From: Diplocloster agilis
GTDB lineage: Bacteria > Bacillota > Clostridia > Lachnospirales > Lachnospiraceae
Length of the DNA stretch: 64,000 nt
Assembly (NCBI RefSeq): GCF_019042275.1
Contig: NZ_JAHQCW010000020.1
Coordinates: 35,255-99,254 of the forward strand
Direction: 5' to 3'
Positions 36,742 through 45,414 of this stretch are shown in pieces. Position 1 is the first letter of the stretch. Each line of letters starts with the position of its first letter. The translations under genes and the position numbers were made by a program. The notes under the pieces are model-generated. The model worked only from the letters and a program-made list of their open reading frames with translations. It was not told where the DNA came from and did no database searches.

Positions 36742-39700
36742 ATGTCTTATAGCTCTTATGACCATGACGATTTAGAACCGGCCAGCACGATGCGGATCGA
36801 GCGCCGGATTTACTTTGAAAGCGGCAAGGCCGATCTCTCCGAAGCGGTAAAGTTGCCCCTTGCGGAGCTTCTTTCTCTGCGGGCGGAAAGCGCCGCCGCA
36901 GAACAGGAAGTGTTTGACCGTTTGAAAGCGCAGGCCGCCGCATGGGAGAAACAGGCCGGAAGAACCCTGTTTCTGGACAAAGTCCTGGAATATGCCCGGA
37001 CGCTTCCCGTCACGCACACTTCCAACCAGTGGGAGCAGCCGGACAACTACCGGCATATCCGCAGCAACATGGTTTACCAGATGTATTACTCCATTTCAGA
37101 GAACACCCGGTACGACAGCGCCGCCCAAACCTCCGTCCCTTACTCCTGGACATTAAGCTGGAGCCTGCGCACCAACGCGCCGGGCAGCTACCGGCAGGCC
37201 AAGATTGCCGGACAGGATCGGAAAGTCTTTGCCAGCCGGGAAGCACTGGACAAGTACCTGAATGGCCGTATCAAGGCACACGCCCATTACTTTACGGAAA
37301 TTTCCCCGGCTATCCCTAAGGAATACGCCGACTATTTCAAGGTCAACGGCTGTCTGCTCCCCGGCTACACCATCGAAGGGGAGGAACCGGCAAAAGCCGC
37401 AGAGCTTCCCACACAGGAGGAACCCATGCAGCCGCCAACGTTCAACACCACCCCGGAACGGAGAGCCTCCGTGAACGAAGTATGTTCCATTTTTCTTGAT
37501 AACCACGCCGAAGCACAATCCGACGAACCACATGGCTGCTGGCTTTCCCTGCCAACGACCGCCGAACAGGTGCAGGCCGCCTTAAACGAAATCCATATCA
37601 CCGCCGACAACCAGCAGGATTGTTTCATTGCCGGTGTTTCTGCCCCGGAGGGGCATCCGCTGGAACTGCCGGAGGACTTGATACAATCCGCCAGTGTGGA
37701 CGAACTGAACTTCCTTGCCGTGCAGCTTCAAAAGTTGGATGCTGTGGAACGGTCGCAGTTAAACGCCGTCATGCAGTCCCTGGAGAAATTTCAGACCATC
37801 GGGCAGGTCATCGACTATTCCGAAAATACCGATTGCTTTGTTCTCATTGACGCCAAAGACTACCGCACCTTAGGGGATTACTACCTGAATCATTCGGGCC
37901 TGATGGTGATTCCCGATGAATGGAAACCGGCCATTGACACGGAACGGCTGGGCCAGTTTATTGCCCAGGGGGAACAAGGCACATTCACCGAGTACGGGTA
38001 TCTTCTGCGAACCGGGGACAAATGGCAGCGCGTCCATGAGGGCCAGCCAGTGCCGGAAGAATACCGGGTGATGGCCTATCCTGCGCCGGAAATTATGCGG
38101 GAGGAAAGCAAGGTGCAGCCGGAGACGGCAGCTCCCGCAAAGGCCCCGCAGCCTGTCACCCCCATTCTATTAAACAGCCAGAACAGTACCGACCGTATGA
38201 AAGAAATCACCGACCGGATGGAAATCGGCATACAGGAGCTGTTTGAGAGTGAACGCTACAAAGCCTATCTCACCTCCATAGCGAAGTTCCACAGTTACAG
38301 CTTCAATAACACCCTCTTGATTGCTATGCAGGGGGGCCAGCTGGTAGCGGGCTACAATAAGTGGCGGGACGAGTTTCACCGCAATGTGAAGAAAGGCGAA
38401 AAAGCCATCAAGATCCTGGCCCCGGCCCCGTTCAAAGCAAAGAAGGAAGTGCCGAAGCTGGACGCCCAGGGCAAGGTGGTGATAGGCCAGGATGGAAAGC
38501 CAGTCACCGAGGTACAGGAAATCCAAGTTCCGGCCTTCAAAATCGTGTCCGTCTTTGATGTAAGCCAGACCGAGGGCGAGCCGCTGCCCTCTATCGGCAT
38601 GGAAGAACTGACCGGCAGCGTGGAACGGTACGAGGAATTTTTCAAGGCGCTGGAACAGACCTCCCCCGTCCCGATGTCCTTTGAGGACATCCCCGGCGGC
38701 TCCCACGGCTACTACCACTTGGCAGAACAGCGGATCGCCATTCAGGAGGGCATGAGCGAATTACAGACCCTAAAGACGGCCATCCATGAGATCGCCCATT
38801 CCAAGCTCCACGCCATCGCCCCGGAAGCCCTGGCCATAGAGCAGGCCGACCGCCCCGACAGCCGCACCCGCGAAGTGCAGGCCGAAAGCGTGGCTTATGC
38901 CGTTTGCCAGTACTACGGGCTGGATACCTCCGATTATTCCTTTGGCTATGTGGCCGGTTGGAGTTCCGGCAAGGACTTGAAAGAGCTGAAAGCCTCCCTT
39001 GAAACCATCCGGGCCACCGCCCATGAACTGATTACCACCATTGACGGCCACCTTGCCCAGCTTCAGAAAGAACGGCAGGCCCAGCAGGAACAGCCGCAAA
39101 CCGCACCGCTGGAACAGGCCGCTGAGCAGCCAGACCCAGGCAGTGCATTTTCCAAGTTGCCCCCCAAGCAACAGCAGGAAATGACCGACAGCGTAAAAGC
39201 CATGCTGCAAACCCTCATTGAAGCGGATTTAAAATCCACCGGCGAGGTATCACAGGGAACCAAGGAGGCGGCGCAGGAACAGGGCTTTACCATTGCCGGG
39301 GACGGTTCACTGGAAAAGGCCGAGGCCCCGCAGGAAGCCGCCTACCGTCTGGAAAGCGGCGATTACCTGTATATCCAGACATCGGAAAACGGTTATGACT
39401 ACACGCTATATGGCCCTGACTACAAGGAGCTGGACGGAGGCCAGCTTGACAATCCCGACCTGTCCCTTATGGAAGCTGGAAAGGAAATCCTTGCTGCCCA
39501 TGAGCTACCGGCTGGGACGATGGAACCCCTGACCGGCGACGCGCTGGACGGTTTTCTGGAAGCCGCCAAGCAGGCCAACGCCATTCCCCAGCCGCAGGCA
39601 TGGAACGGAATCGACGGTATTTTGAACGGCAATCCCTTGATGCCGGATGTATCCCCGGCTGACCGGGCGGCCGCCCTGATCGCGCTGGCCGAACAAAGCG

Positions 39701-41403
39701 CCCCACGTTTGGGAAGGGAAGAACGGAAGTTGATTATGGACTATGCCGACGCCGTGAACGACCCGCAAAAAATCATAGGGCTGATCAACCACCTATGTGA
39801 ACAGGGGTATGAACTTCAACACGGCAAGATGGATGACGTTGTAAAAAGCCAGATTGTAAGTGAGATGGCCGTTGCCAGGGCGGAACAGACCATCGCCTGT
39901 GACCCGGAAGCCGAGCCGATTGTCACGATTCTTTGGAGTGAAAGCCCCCACTTAAAAGATGGCCAGCAAATGCCATTACATGAGGCCGACGCTGTTTTTC
40001 AGTCACTGGACGAGGCCCAACGCCGCGGCCGAGAACAGCCGGGCTATACGGGAAGCTGGTACGACAAGACCAGGTTCCGCATTGACTTTACCATGCAGGG
40101 CCAGCCGGACAACTACGAGGGGCGGCAGGACTTTGGCGATGGGGACGGTTCCCTGATTCAGCATATCCGGGGATGCCACGAATACTACGAACAGGATGAA
40201 AGCTGGAAAAACCATGTGCTGCACCATGAGGGGCCGGAGGCATGGGAAGCGGACAAGGCCCAGCGGGATATGCTGCTGCATACCTTTGTCCCATATCTCA
40301 AACAGCACTGCAACCTTTCCCGTATGGAACAGGAGGCCCAACACCTTTTACGATCCGGCGATCCCCTGTTGCCAGAGCAGACCGCCTATTTGGACGCCTT
40401 GGTGGAGTATGTAAGAGAGTGCCGTCCGCTTCTCAATCAGGGAGAATCGTTACCGGAGCCGCCGCAGCTTTTCGACTTTGATAAGAGCTTGCAGGACTAT
40501 AAGGCGCAGGTCAAGACCGAGCTGGAACAGGAAGCCGCCACTGCCGGGCTGACGGTGGAGGAATATATTGACTCTGGTTCCTATGCCCCGGCGCAGCCTA
40601 ACTTTTCCATCTACCAAGTGCCGCCCGGCCCGGAGGGGCGCGACTTCCGCTACCGTTCCTATGAGGACTTGCAGGCGGACGGGCTTTTGGTGGACAGGAA
40701 GAATTACCAGCTTGTCTACACCGCGCCGCTGGATAAGGACACCACACTGGACGAGATTTACCGCCGCTTCAATATGGAACATCCCGCCGATTACAAGGGA
40801 CGTTCCCTCTCTATGGGGGATATTGTGGTGTTCCGGCAGGACGGGGAACAGACGGCCTACTATGTGGACGAGGGGGCCGACTACCGGCAGGTGCCGGAGT
40901 TCTTCTCCCAGCCGGAAAAGCAGCTCACGCCGGACGAGTGCATGACCGGCGAACAAATCCAGACGCCGAGGGGACGTTTCTATCTGACCGACAGGAGCCG
41001 GGAACAGATGGAGGCTGCCGGGTATGGATTCCACCACCAGTCGGAGGACGGCAAGTATCTTATTATGGCAAACGGCACAAGGGCCTTTGCCATCCCGGCC
41101 CAGCAGGACAGCCACATCAAAACCGCTGAAATGTCCACCGAGCAGAACTACAACATGATTGACGGCATGATGAACAACGCCCCGTCCATGGAGGAACTGG
41201 AAGCAAGGGCGAAAGCCGGGGAACAGATTTCCCTTTTGGATGTGGCCGAGGCAGCCAAGGCGGAGGCCAAAAAGCCCAAGCAGACCCGAAAGACGACGCA
41301 GAAACAAAAGAAACCGTCCATCCGGGCGCAGCTTGCCGCCGCCAAGGAGGAACAGAAAAAGAAGCCCCCGGCGCGGGAAAAATCAAAAGAAATGGAGGTA
41401 TGA
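36742..41403 (+). CDS. Giant multidomain protein: ArdC-like antirestriction/zincin, YodL and DUF4316 domains
   Basis: 1553 residues, a fusion typical of Tn1549-like elements. Residues 1-215 form an unnamed N-terminal domain; about 475-600 resemble an ArdC N-terminal ssDNA-binding domain (FNNTLLIAMQGGQLVAGY); 600-770 are a zinc-metallopeptidase-like domain with HEIAH (H682), consistent with ArdC; about 1285-1390 match YodL (YQVPPGPEGRDFRYRSYEDL... FNMEHPADYKGRSLS); the last 85 residues match DUF4316 with a Lys-rich end. ArdC protects incoming single-stranded DNA from restriction; the other domains have no assigned function. GGAAGG lies 14 bases before ATG 36742. TTRAP starts four bases after the stop. 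Confidence 0.85.
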   Translation: MSYSSYDHDDLEPASTMRIERRIYFESGKADLSEAVKLPLAELLSLRAESAAAEQEVFDRLKAQAAAWEKQAGRTLFLDKVLEYARTLPVTHTSNQWEQPDNYRHIRSNMVYQMYYSISENTRYDSAAQTSVPYSWTLSWSLRTNAPGSYRQAKIAGQDRKVFASREALDKYLNGRIKAHAHYFTEISPAIPKEYADYFKVNGCLLPGYTIEGEEPAKAAELPTQEEPMQPPTFNTTPERRASVNEVCSIFLDNHAEAQSDEPHGCWLSLPTTAEQVQAALNEIHITADNQQDCFIAGVSAPEGHPLELPEDLIQSASVDELNFLAVQLQKLDAVERSQLNAVMQSLEKFQTIGQVIDYSENTDCFVLIDAKDYRTLGDYYLNHSGLMVIPDEWKPAIDTERLGQFIAQGEQGTFTEYGYLLRTGDKWQRVHEGQPVPEEYRVMAYPAPEIMREESKVQPETAAPAKAPQPVTPILLNSQNSTDRMKEITDRMEIGIQELFESERYKAYLTSIAKFHSYSFNNTLLIAMQGGQLVAGYNKWRDEFHRNVKKGEKAIKILAPAPFKAKKEVPKLDAQGKVVIGQDGKPVTEVQEIQVPAFKIVSVFDVSQTEGEPLPSIGMEELTGSVERYEEFFKALEQTSPVPMSFEDIPGGSHGYYHLAEQRIAIQEGMSELQTLKTAIHEIAHSKLHAIAPEALAIEQADRPDSRTREVQAESVAYAVCQYYGLDTSDYSFGYVAGWSSGKDLKELKASLETIRATAHELITTIDGHLAQLQKERQAQQEQPQTAPLEQAAEQPDPGSAFSKLPPKQQQEMTDSVKAMLQTLIEADLKSTGEVSQGTKEAAQEQGFTIAGDGSLEKAEAPQEAAYRLESGDYLYIQTSENGYDYTLYGPDYKELDGGQLDNPDLSLMEAGKEILAAHELPAGTMEPLTGDALDGFLEAAKQANAIPQPQAWNGIDGILNGNPLMPDVSPADRAAALIALAEQSAPRLGREERKLIMDYADAVNDPQKIIGLINHLCEQGYELQHGKMDDVVKSQIVSEMAVARAEQTIACDPEAEPIVTILWSESPHLKDGQQMPLHEADAVFQSLDEAQRRGREQPGYTGSWYDKTRFRIDFTMQGQPDNYEGRQDFGDGDGSLIQHIRGCHEYYEQDESWKNHVLHHEGPEAWEADKAQRDMLLHTFVPYLKQHCNLSRMEQEAQHLLRSGDPLLPEQTAYLDALVEYVRECRPLLNQGESLPEPPQLFDFDKSLQDYKAQVKTELEQEAATAGLTVEEYIDSGSYAPAQPNFSIYQVPPGPEGRDFRYRSYEDLQADGLLVDRKNYQLVYTAPLDKDTTLDEIYRRFNMEHPADYKGRSLSMGDIVVFRQDGEQTAYYVDEGADYRQVPEFFSQPEKQLTPDECMTGEQIQTPRGRFYLTDRSREQMEAAGYGFHHQSEDGKYLIMANGTRAFAIPAQQDSHIKTAEMSTEQNYNMIDGMMNNAPSMEELEARAKAGEQISLLDVAEAAKAEAKKPKQTRKTTQKQKKPSIRAQLAAAKEEQKKKPPAREKSKEMEV

Positions 41404-41406
41404 GGA

Positions 41407-41607
41407 ATGTATTTCACCGTGGAAGAAGAAAACCTGATCTGTCTGTACCACAACGCCGACCGCCGCAGGACGGCGGCAAATCTCCGGGCAGCTTTGCCGG
41501 ACATGGACAAGGAAATGGCGGCGCTGGCCTGCCAGACCGCCGATAAGCTGGACGCCATGAGTGACGCCGACTTTGCGGCGCAGCGGTTCCACTTCACAGA
41601 CGAGTAA
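41407..41607 (+). CDS. Transposon-transfer assisting protein (TTRAP family)
   Basis: 66 residues (YFTVEEENLICLYHNADRR... KLDAMSDADFAAQRF) matching the small TTRAP family found after DUF4316 proteins in these elements. GGAGG lies just upstream and the gene follows the giant protein by three bases, so it is translated from the same mRNA. A strong hairpin terminator follows immediately. Function not established. Confidence 0.8.
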   Translation: MYFTVEEENLICLYHNADRRRTAANLRAALPDMDKEMAALACQTADKLDAMSDADFAAQRFHFTDE

Positions 41608-41608
41608 G

Positions 41609-41655
41609 CAAAACGCCGGGCGCGAGGGCTATATGGCCCTTGCGTCCGGCATTTT
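41609..41655 (+). repeat. Terminator hairpin, left copy flanking the kinase cassette
   Basis: AAAACGCCGGGCGC...GCGTCCGGCATTTTT: a roughly 15-bp stem followed by T residues, serving the TTRAP operon. A near copy in the same orientation lies at 42890-42934, on the other side of the kinase gene. Confidence 0.85.
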
Positions 41656-42821
41656 TATATGGTCTTAAACGCTGAAATCATATCGCGAATATTTTGAAAT
41701 CTTTTGGTTTTATCCGGGTTCAATCCTCTCTCAACAAAATTTCGTAAATTCTGATTCGTAATTTTTTCAGTATTAGTTTTACCTGTCATTACAAAATAAA
41801 TAACTCTGGTGAGAGCATAAGTTTCGTGAACTATGCCATAAGTGTTAAACCCCTCGACAACCAGTGCAGGATCATTAAAATAACCCTTGAACTCCGTATT
41901 AACCGTTGTTAGCGTACTATCAGGAATTTTTACAAGTCCAAAATCTGAAAGTTTAACTACAAGGGTATCGTCGTACTCTTTCAGGATAATATTTTTAGGG
42001 CTTATATCACGATGCAGATGTCCTTTTGAATGAAGATAATCAAAAGCGCGTAATATTTGTTGGGCAATTCCTTTTCGCTGTATAATTGTTAAGGTGGAGT
42101 TATGAGCAGCGATATATCCGTCCAGTGTATAATCCATATATTCCATAATATACTCATTTTTATCTGGATTGTAGCAGTAAACTTCAAGTATGTATGGAGA
42201 AGATAGATCATTCATTACATCAAATTCTCTTTTGAAACGGGCCATTTCTTTATCTGTAAGTTCCTTTTTTGCACGCTTTAAAATAAAAGGCCGATTATAA
42301 AAAGTGTCCTTATATTTATAAACATTAGCATAAGAACCGCTTCCGATCAGCTTCAAATCAAATGTAAAATCTTGTTGCTTATGTGAAATGGTTATGCTAC
42401 TAAGAGGTAAAAAAATAGGAAGTGTATAATATAATTCGACCTTTGCCATATTGGGCGGTAATGAACTGCCTCCACTTGAACTAAGGAAATCTCGACAGCG
42501 TGTAAGTAACTCTAAATAGTATGGGTCTATTTGAAAGGCTAAAGGCGTTGCTTTTAGTGAACTTACTAAGCTGAATATAATTTCGATTCTCTTAATTAAA
42601 TCTCTGCTCGGTTCTGCCCAAAAGTGTGCTTCATGTTCCCCAGTTGGTAGCCTTTCGTTCATTGTTCTAAAAAGTCCAACCAGATCATGATGTAAGGTCA
42701 TAAGTATTTCCCGAAGTTTTTGATTTCTAAATGATTTATATAAATCGGAGTATTCCACATTTATTTGACTACATGATAATAATTCTCTGTACTGTGATTC
42801 AATATAGTTTTCAATATTCAT
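41655..42821 (-). CDS. Hanks-type serine/threonine protein kinase, element cargo
   Basis: 388 residues. Residues 1-145 are a helical domain of unknown type. The kinase domain follows: Gly loop GSGSYANV (160-167), Lys182 in ILKRAKK, HRD catalytic loop HLHRDISPKNI (270-272) and metal-binding DFG (293-295). All catalytic residues are intact, so an active kinase is expected. No membrane helix or PASTA repeats, so it is cytoplasmic, unlike PrkC. The gene is AT-rich, opposite to the backbone direction, and bracketed by duplicated terminators, all signs of cargo. A defence or abortive-infection role is conceivable but unsupported. Confidence 0.85.
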   Translation of the reverse strand: MNIENYIESQYRELLSCSQINVEYSDLYKSFRNQKLREILMTLHHDLVGLFRTMNERLPTGEHEAHFWAEPSRDLIKRIEIIFSLVSSLKATPLAFQIDPYYLELLTRCRDFLSSSGGSSLPPNMAKVELYYTLPIFLPLSSITISHKQQDFTFDLKLIGSGSYANVYKYKDTFYNRPFILKRAKKELTDKEMARFKREFDVMNDLSSPYILEVYCYNPDKNEYIMEYMDYTLDGYIAAHNSTLTIIQRKGIAQQILRAFDYLHSKGHLHRDISPKNIILKEYDDTLVVKLSDFGLVKIPDSTLTTVNTEFKGYFNDPALVVEGFNTYGIVHETYALTRVIYFVMTGKTNTEKITNQNLRNFVERGLNPDKTKRFQNIRDMISAFKTI

Positions 42822-42889
42822 ACAAGTTCCACCGTTTCCCGCTTTGTTTTACTGTATTATATCATGCAATTACATAATCGGCAATTATC

Positions 42890-42934
42890 CAAAACGCCGG
42901 GCGCGGGGCTGTATTGCCTCTGCGTCCGGCATTT
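42890..42934 (+). repeat. Terminator hairpin, right copy flanking the kinase cassette
   Basis: AAAACGCCGGGCGCGGGGC...GCGTCCGGCATTT, a diverged direct copy of 41609-41655. The start-to-start distance is 1281 bp and contains only the kinase gene. Confidence 0.85.
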
Positions 42935-43042
42935 CTTGTTTGTCCATTTTCCCGCATTTAGAACCCCGTTTTGCGGGGAACAGGATAACTTTATCCATCT
43001 GCCTGCTGTCCATGCGGAAAAGCCCTTGATTTCCGTGTATTT

Positions 43043-43414
43043 TTACCGTCCTAAATGCGTAGACAGGAGGTATCTTTTCCGCTGGCGTTCCGCCTCTTTC
43101 TTTCGGCGTACCTGCACCGCACAATCCGGGCAGTATTTGGCCCGGTTGGAGTTGGGCGTAAAGGCCGCCCCGCAGACGGTGCAGCGTTTGATATCATCCC
43201 GGCCTTTGGTGATTTCGGCGCACAGGGCCGCGTCCAGCGGCAGGACGGCCACCTTGAACCACCGGCACAGCAGCGAATAGGAAATACTCTGCACACAGAC
43301 ACATTCCTCCCCATCGTCCAGCAGGAGGCAGTTTCCGTTACAGTAGTTGCAGCACTCATGGGTGAGCCTGCGGGCCTTGCGGTATTGGGGGTAACTCATT
43401 CTCGGTATATTCAT
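43043..43414 (-). CDS. Cysteine-rich VLP-family protein
   Basis: 123 residues with two Cys clusters: CCNYCNGNCLLLDDGEEC near the N terminus and CTVCGAAFTPNSN...YCPDC near residue 80, then an Arg/Lys-rich end. This matches the Cys-rich VLP family next to relaxase genes in these elements. Its ATG (43414) overlaps the stop codon that the relaxase would use if not frameshifted (ATGA), so it was originally translationally coupled to the relaxase. Confidence 0.82.
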   Translation of the reverse strand: MNIPRMSYPQYRKARRLTHECCNYCNGNCLLLDDGEECVCVQSISYSLLCRWFKVAVLPLDAALCAEITKGRDDIKRCTVCGAAFTPNSNRAKYCPDCAVQVRRKKEAERQRKRYLLSTHLGR

Positions 43415-43490
43415 CGTTCCTGCGTAAGCTCCTTTCCCGGCGCTGTCCGCAAAATGCTGTCCACATTCTGTTTGACAATGCCGTATTCTT

Positions 43491-44747
43491 TCAATTTTTG
43501 TTTCGCTTCGCTGTATTGTGCGGACAGCCGTTCCCGTTCTGCGTCCAGCTTTTTATACTCGGTTTTGAGGGCGTACAGGTTGGGGAGCTTTGTGATCCCA
43601 GCCTCTTTGAGCGCCTTTGCCGCCGCCTTTCATACAATATCAGTTGGCTTTCATGCTGCCGCTGGAACGCGGCCTTGTCTTTGACATTTCGCAGTTCCAG
43701 CACCACAGGCCGGAGCTGCTTGTAGGCGGAGAGGTTTTTTATCAGCAGCGCCATATCCCCAAGGCGGCGTTCTGCGTCTTTCAGGGCGGAGGCCGCCGCG
43801 TCGCCCACCGCGCTGATCTCGGCCAGCCTGCTTTCCAAGTCCTCGTAGCTGTCAATCTGGTGTTCCGTGATGAAGTTTAAGGAGTTGGCGGCCTGTTTCA
43901 AGTTGTGCAGCTTCGCCCACCGCGCATAGCCCGCCGACTGCTGGGCCTTGATACTGTCCTCCAAGGCGATCCGCAGGGAGATTTCCCCGGCGCTTCTTCT
44001 GCGCGGCCCTCGGTCGATGGCAATGCCCTTGATTCGCTGGGTGATCCGTTCCTCGGTGTAATCCTCCCCCAAGGTCTTGCAGCGGGTGAAGCGTTCCTGT
44101 CCGGGGGCGCGGAATGAAATAAACTTGCCCTGTTTGACTTCATAGCCCTGCGCCTCCATGAGCTGCAAAAAGCTGTCAAAATCTTTGGACTGCGGGATGG
44201 CCGCGTCGATAGCAATTTTTAGTTTTGCTTTCCAGCTCTTGCCCTTTTTCTGTGCGTCCCACTCGGCATAGGTCTTGCCCTTGTCCTTGCCGGGCTTTAC
44301 CACAGACAGGCCGTGTTCCTTGCACAGCCGGTCGCTGGTGCGCCGGATAAAGGCGTAGCTCTGACGGTTGGAAATGTACTTGCGCTGGTTCGCCATATCC
44401 ACGGCGCAGATAATGATGTGGTTATGCAGGTGGCCCTTGTCAATGTGGGTGGTAATCACATAGGGGTATTTGCCTTGCAGCACTTCATCGGCAAGCTGCC
44501 GCCCGATCTCGTGGGCCTGCTCCGCCGTGGTTTCCCCCGGTTCAAAGGCTTGTATCAGGTGATGTGCCAGATTGTTTCCCTTTTGGTACGCCTGATCCAG
44601 CAGCATTTGAAATTCTATATCCGCCGTTTCATAGGAACAGCCATAGGAAGAAACGAACAGCTTTTCATCGGTCTTGTCCGGGTTCTCGATGTAGTCCAGC
44701 GCCTTTTTCAGCGTTGACTTGATAGGATGGATCTTTGTAACTGCCAT
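43491..44747 (-). CDS. MobA/VirD2-type relaxase with C-terminal frameshift
   Basis: 418 residues as read. The N-terminal relaxase domain is complete: catalytic Tyr19 (ALDYIENP), the metal-binding HIDKGHLHNH around 125-135, and the downstream conserved NRQSYAFIRR. After about residue 372 the frame runs into an unlikely Arg/Ser/Pro-rich tail. In the other minus-strand frame the sequence continues with coherent coiled coil (KALKEAGITKLPNLYALK, DAERERLSAQY) and ends at 43411, overlapping the Cys-rich gene. Loss of one A in the A-run at 43628-43630 explains this. Nicking activity may survive; the lost tail of about 72 residues may matter for relaxosome contacts. Confidence 0.85.
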   Translation of the reverse strand: MAVTKIHPIKSTLKKALDYIENPDKTDEKLFVSSYGCSYETADIEFQMLLDQAYQKGNNLAHHLIQAFEPGETTAEQAHEIGRQLADEVLQGKYPYVITTHIDKGHLHNHIIICAVDMANQRKYISNRQSYAFIRRTSDRLCKEHGLSVVKPGKDKGKTYAEWDAQKKGKSWKAKLKIAIDAAIPQSKDFDSFLQLMEAQGYEVKQGKFISFRAPGQERFTRCKTLGEDYTEERITQRIKGIAIDRGPRRRSAGEISLRIALEDSIKAQQSAGYARWAKLHNLKQAANSLNFITEHQIDSYEDLESRLAEISAVGDAAASALKDAERRLGDMALLIKNLSAYKQLRPVVLELRNVKDKAAFQRQHESQLILYERRRQRRSKRLGSQSSPTCTPSKPSIKSWTQNGNGCPHNTAKRNKN

Positions 44748-45037
44748 ATCTGTGCCAGCGCCCCCTTGATGTCCTCCAAGTCCTGCGCGTACACAGTCCC
44801 GGTACTGTTGATACGCCTTGCAATCTGGTTGATGTTGACGCCGATTTTTTGCAGCTCTGCGGTCTGCGCCCGGACGGGGCCGGTGTCGATATGGACGATA
44901 TAGCCGTCGATCAACATTTTCCGGGCGTAGGCAGAAAAGTTCTTTGTGCCAAGCTGGGCCATCTTCTGTTGGATCAGCGCCCGTTCCTCCGGCGTCACTG
45001 GGACGCGCAGCACAAATTTCCGTTTTCGGTTTGCCAT
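44708..45037 (-). CDS. MobC-type relaxosome accessory protein
   Basis: 109 residues from ATG 45037 (GGAGGT upstream). Ribbon-helix-helix-like start (KFVLRVPVTPEERALIQQKM), then the MobC signature LQKIGVNINQIARRINSTGTVY. MobC proteins help melt oriT and position the relaxase. The stop overlaps the relaxase start region by 40 bp, and the candidate oriT lies just upstream. Confidence 0.88.
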   Translation of the reverse strand: MANRKRKFVLRVPVTPEERALIQQKMAQLGTKNFSAYARKMLIDGYIVHIDTGPVRAQTAELQKIGVNINQIARRINSTGTVYAQDLEDIKGALAQIWQLQRSILSSQR

Positions 45038-45139
45038 TGGTTCACCTCCGTTCATTCAGGGGTTTGGGGACTTCCCCAAGATACAAACGGGAAGCCGTTT
45101 GCCGGGAGTGTGGCTACACTCCCTATGCTTGCTGTTTTT
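45038..45139 (-). other. Candidate origin of transfer (oriT)
   Basis: The non-coding stretch directly upstream of mobC holds nested inverted repeats: CTTGGGGAAGTCCCCAAAC (45061-45080 region), ACGGGAAGCCGT near 45088-45098, and the perfect hairpin GGGAGTGT-GGCT-ACACTCCC (45104-45123). Position (upstream of mobC-mobA, transcribed away) and hairpin density are those expected of oriT. The nic site cannot be assigned by eye. Part of it is duplicated in inverted form at 34801-34843. Confidence 0.55.
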
Positions 45140-45335
45140 CTTTTCCTCCACTCCTAATACTCTGAGAAGCCATCAAACTACCCGCAAAATAGCGCTTTGG
45201 AAAGAAAAATTTGCAAAAAAATAAGAGGCCCTTGGCCTCCATACAACAAATGATAAACAAATGCCGAATCCGTTTGACGCGTTCGCTTGACGGTCCGTGT
45301 CTACAGCACATCGTTAAACTTACCCGTTCTTTTGT

Positions 45336-45363
45336 TTTACCTTTGCAGAGAATACGGTATAAA
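45336..45363 (+). promoter_or_regulatory. Promoter for the stand-alone recombinase
   Basis: TTTACC (45336-45341), 16-bp spacer, TATAAA (45358-45363), about 50 bp before the start codon. The remainder of 45140-45414 has a GAGGC-N5-GCCTC hairpin (near 45222-45238) and no gene. Confidence 0.5.
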
Positions 45364-45414
45364 AGATTCTGTCATACTACTTTCATACTATCAATTTAGA
45401 AGAGGTAAAACACG

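Noticed and set aside
42864..43280. 138-codon plus-strand frame opposite the Cys-rich VLP gene
   Set aside because: Antisense shadow crossing the terminator repeat; the minus-strand gene has clear Cys motifs.
34801..45139. Composite transposon flanked by IS elements
   Set aside because: The 43-bp inverted repeats have no transposase genes beside them and sit in an oriT-like region, so an IS interpretation is not supported.
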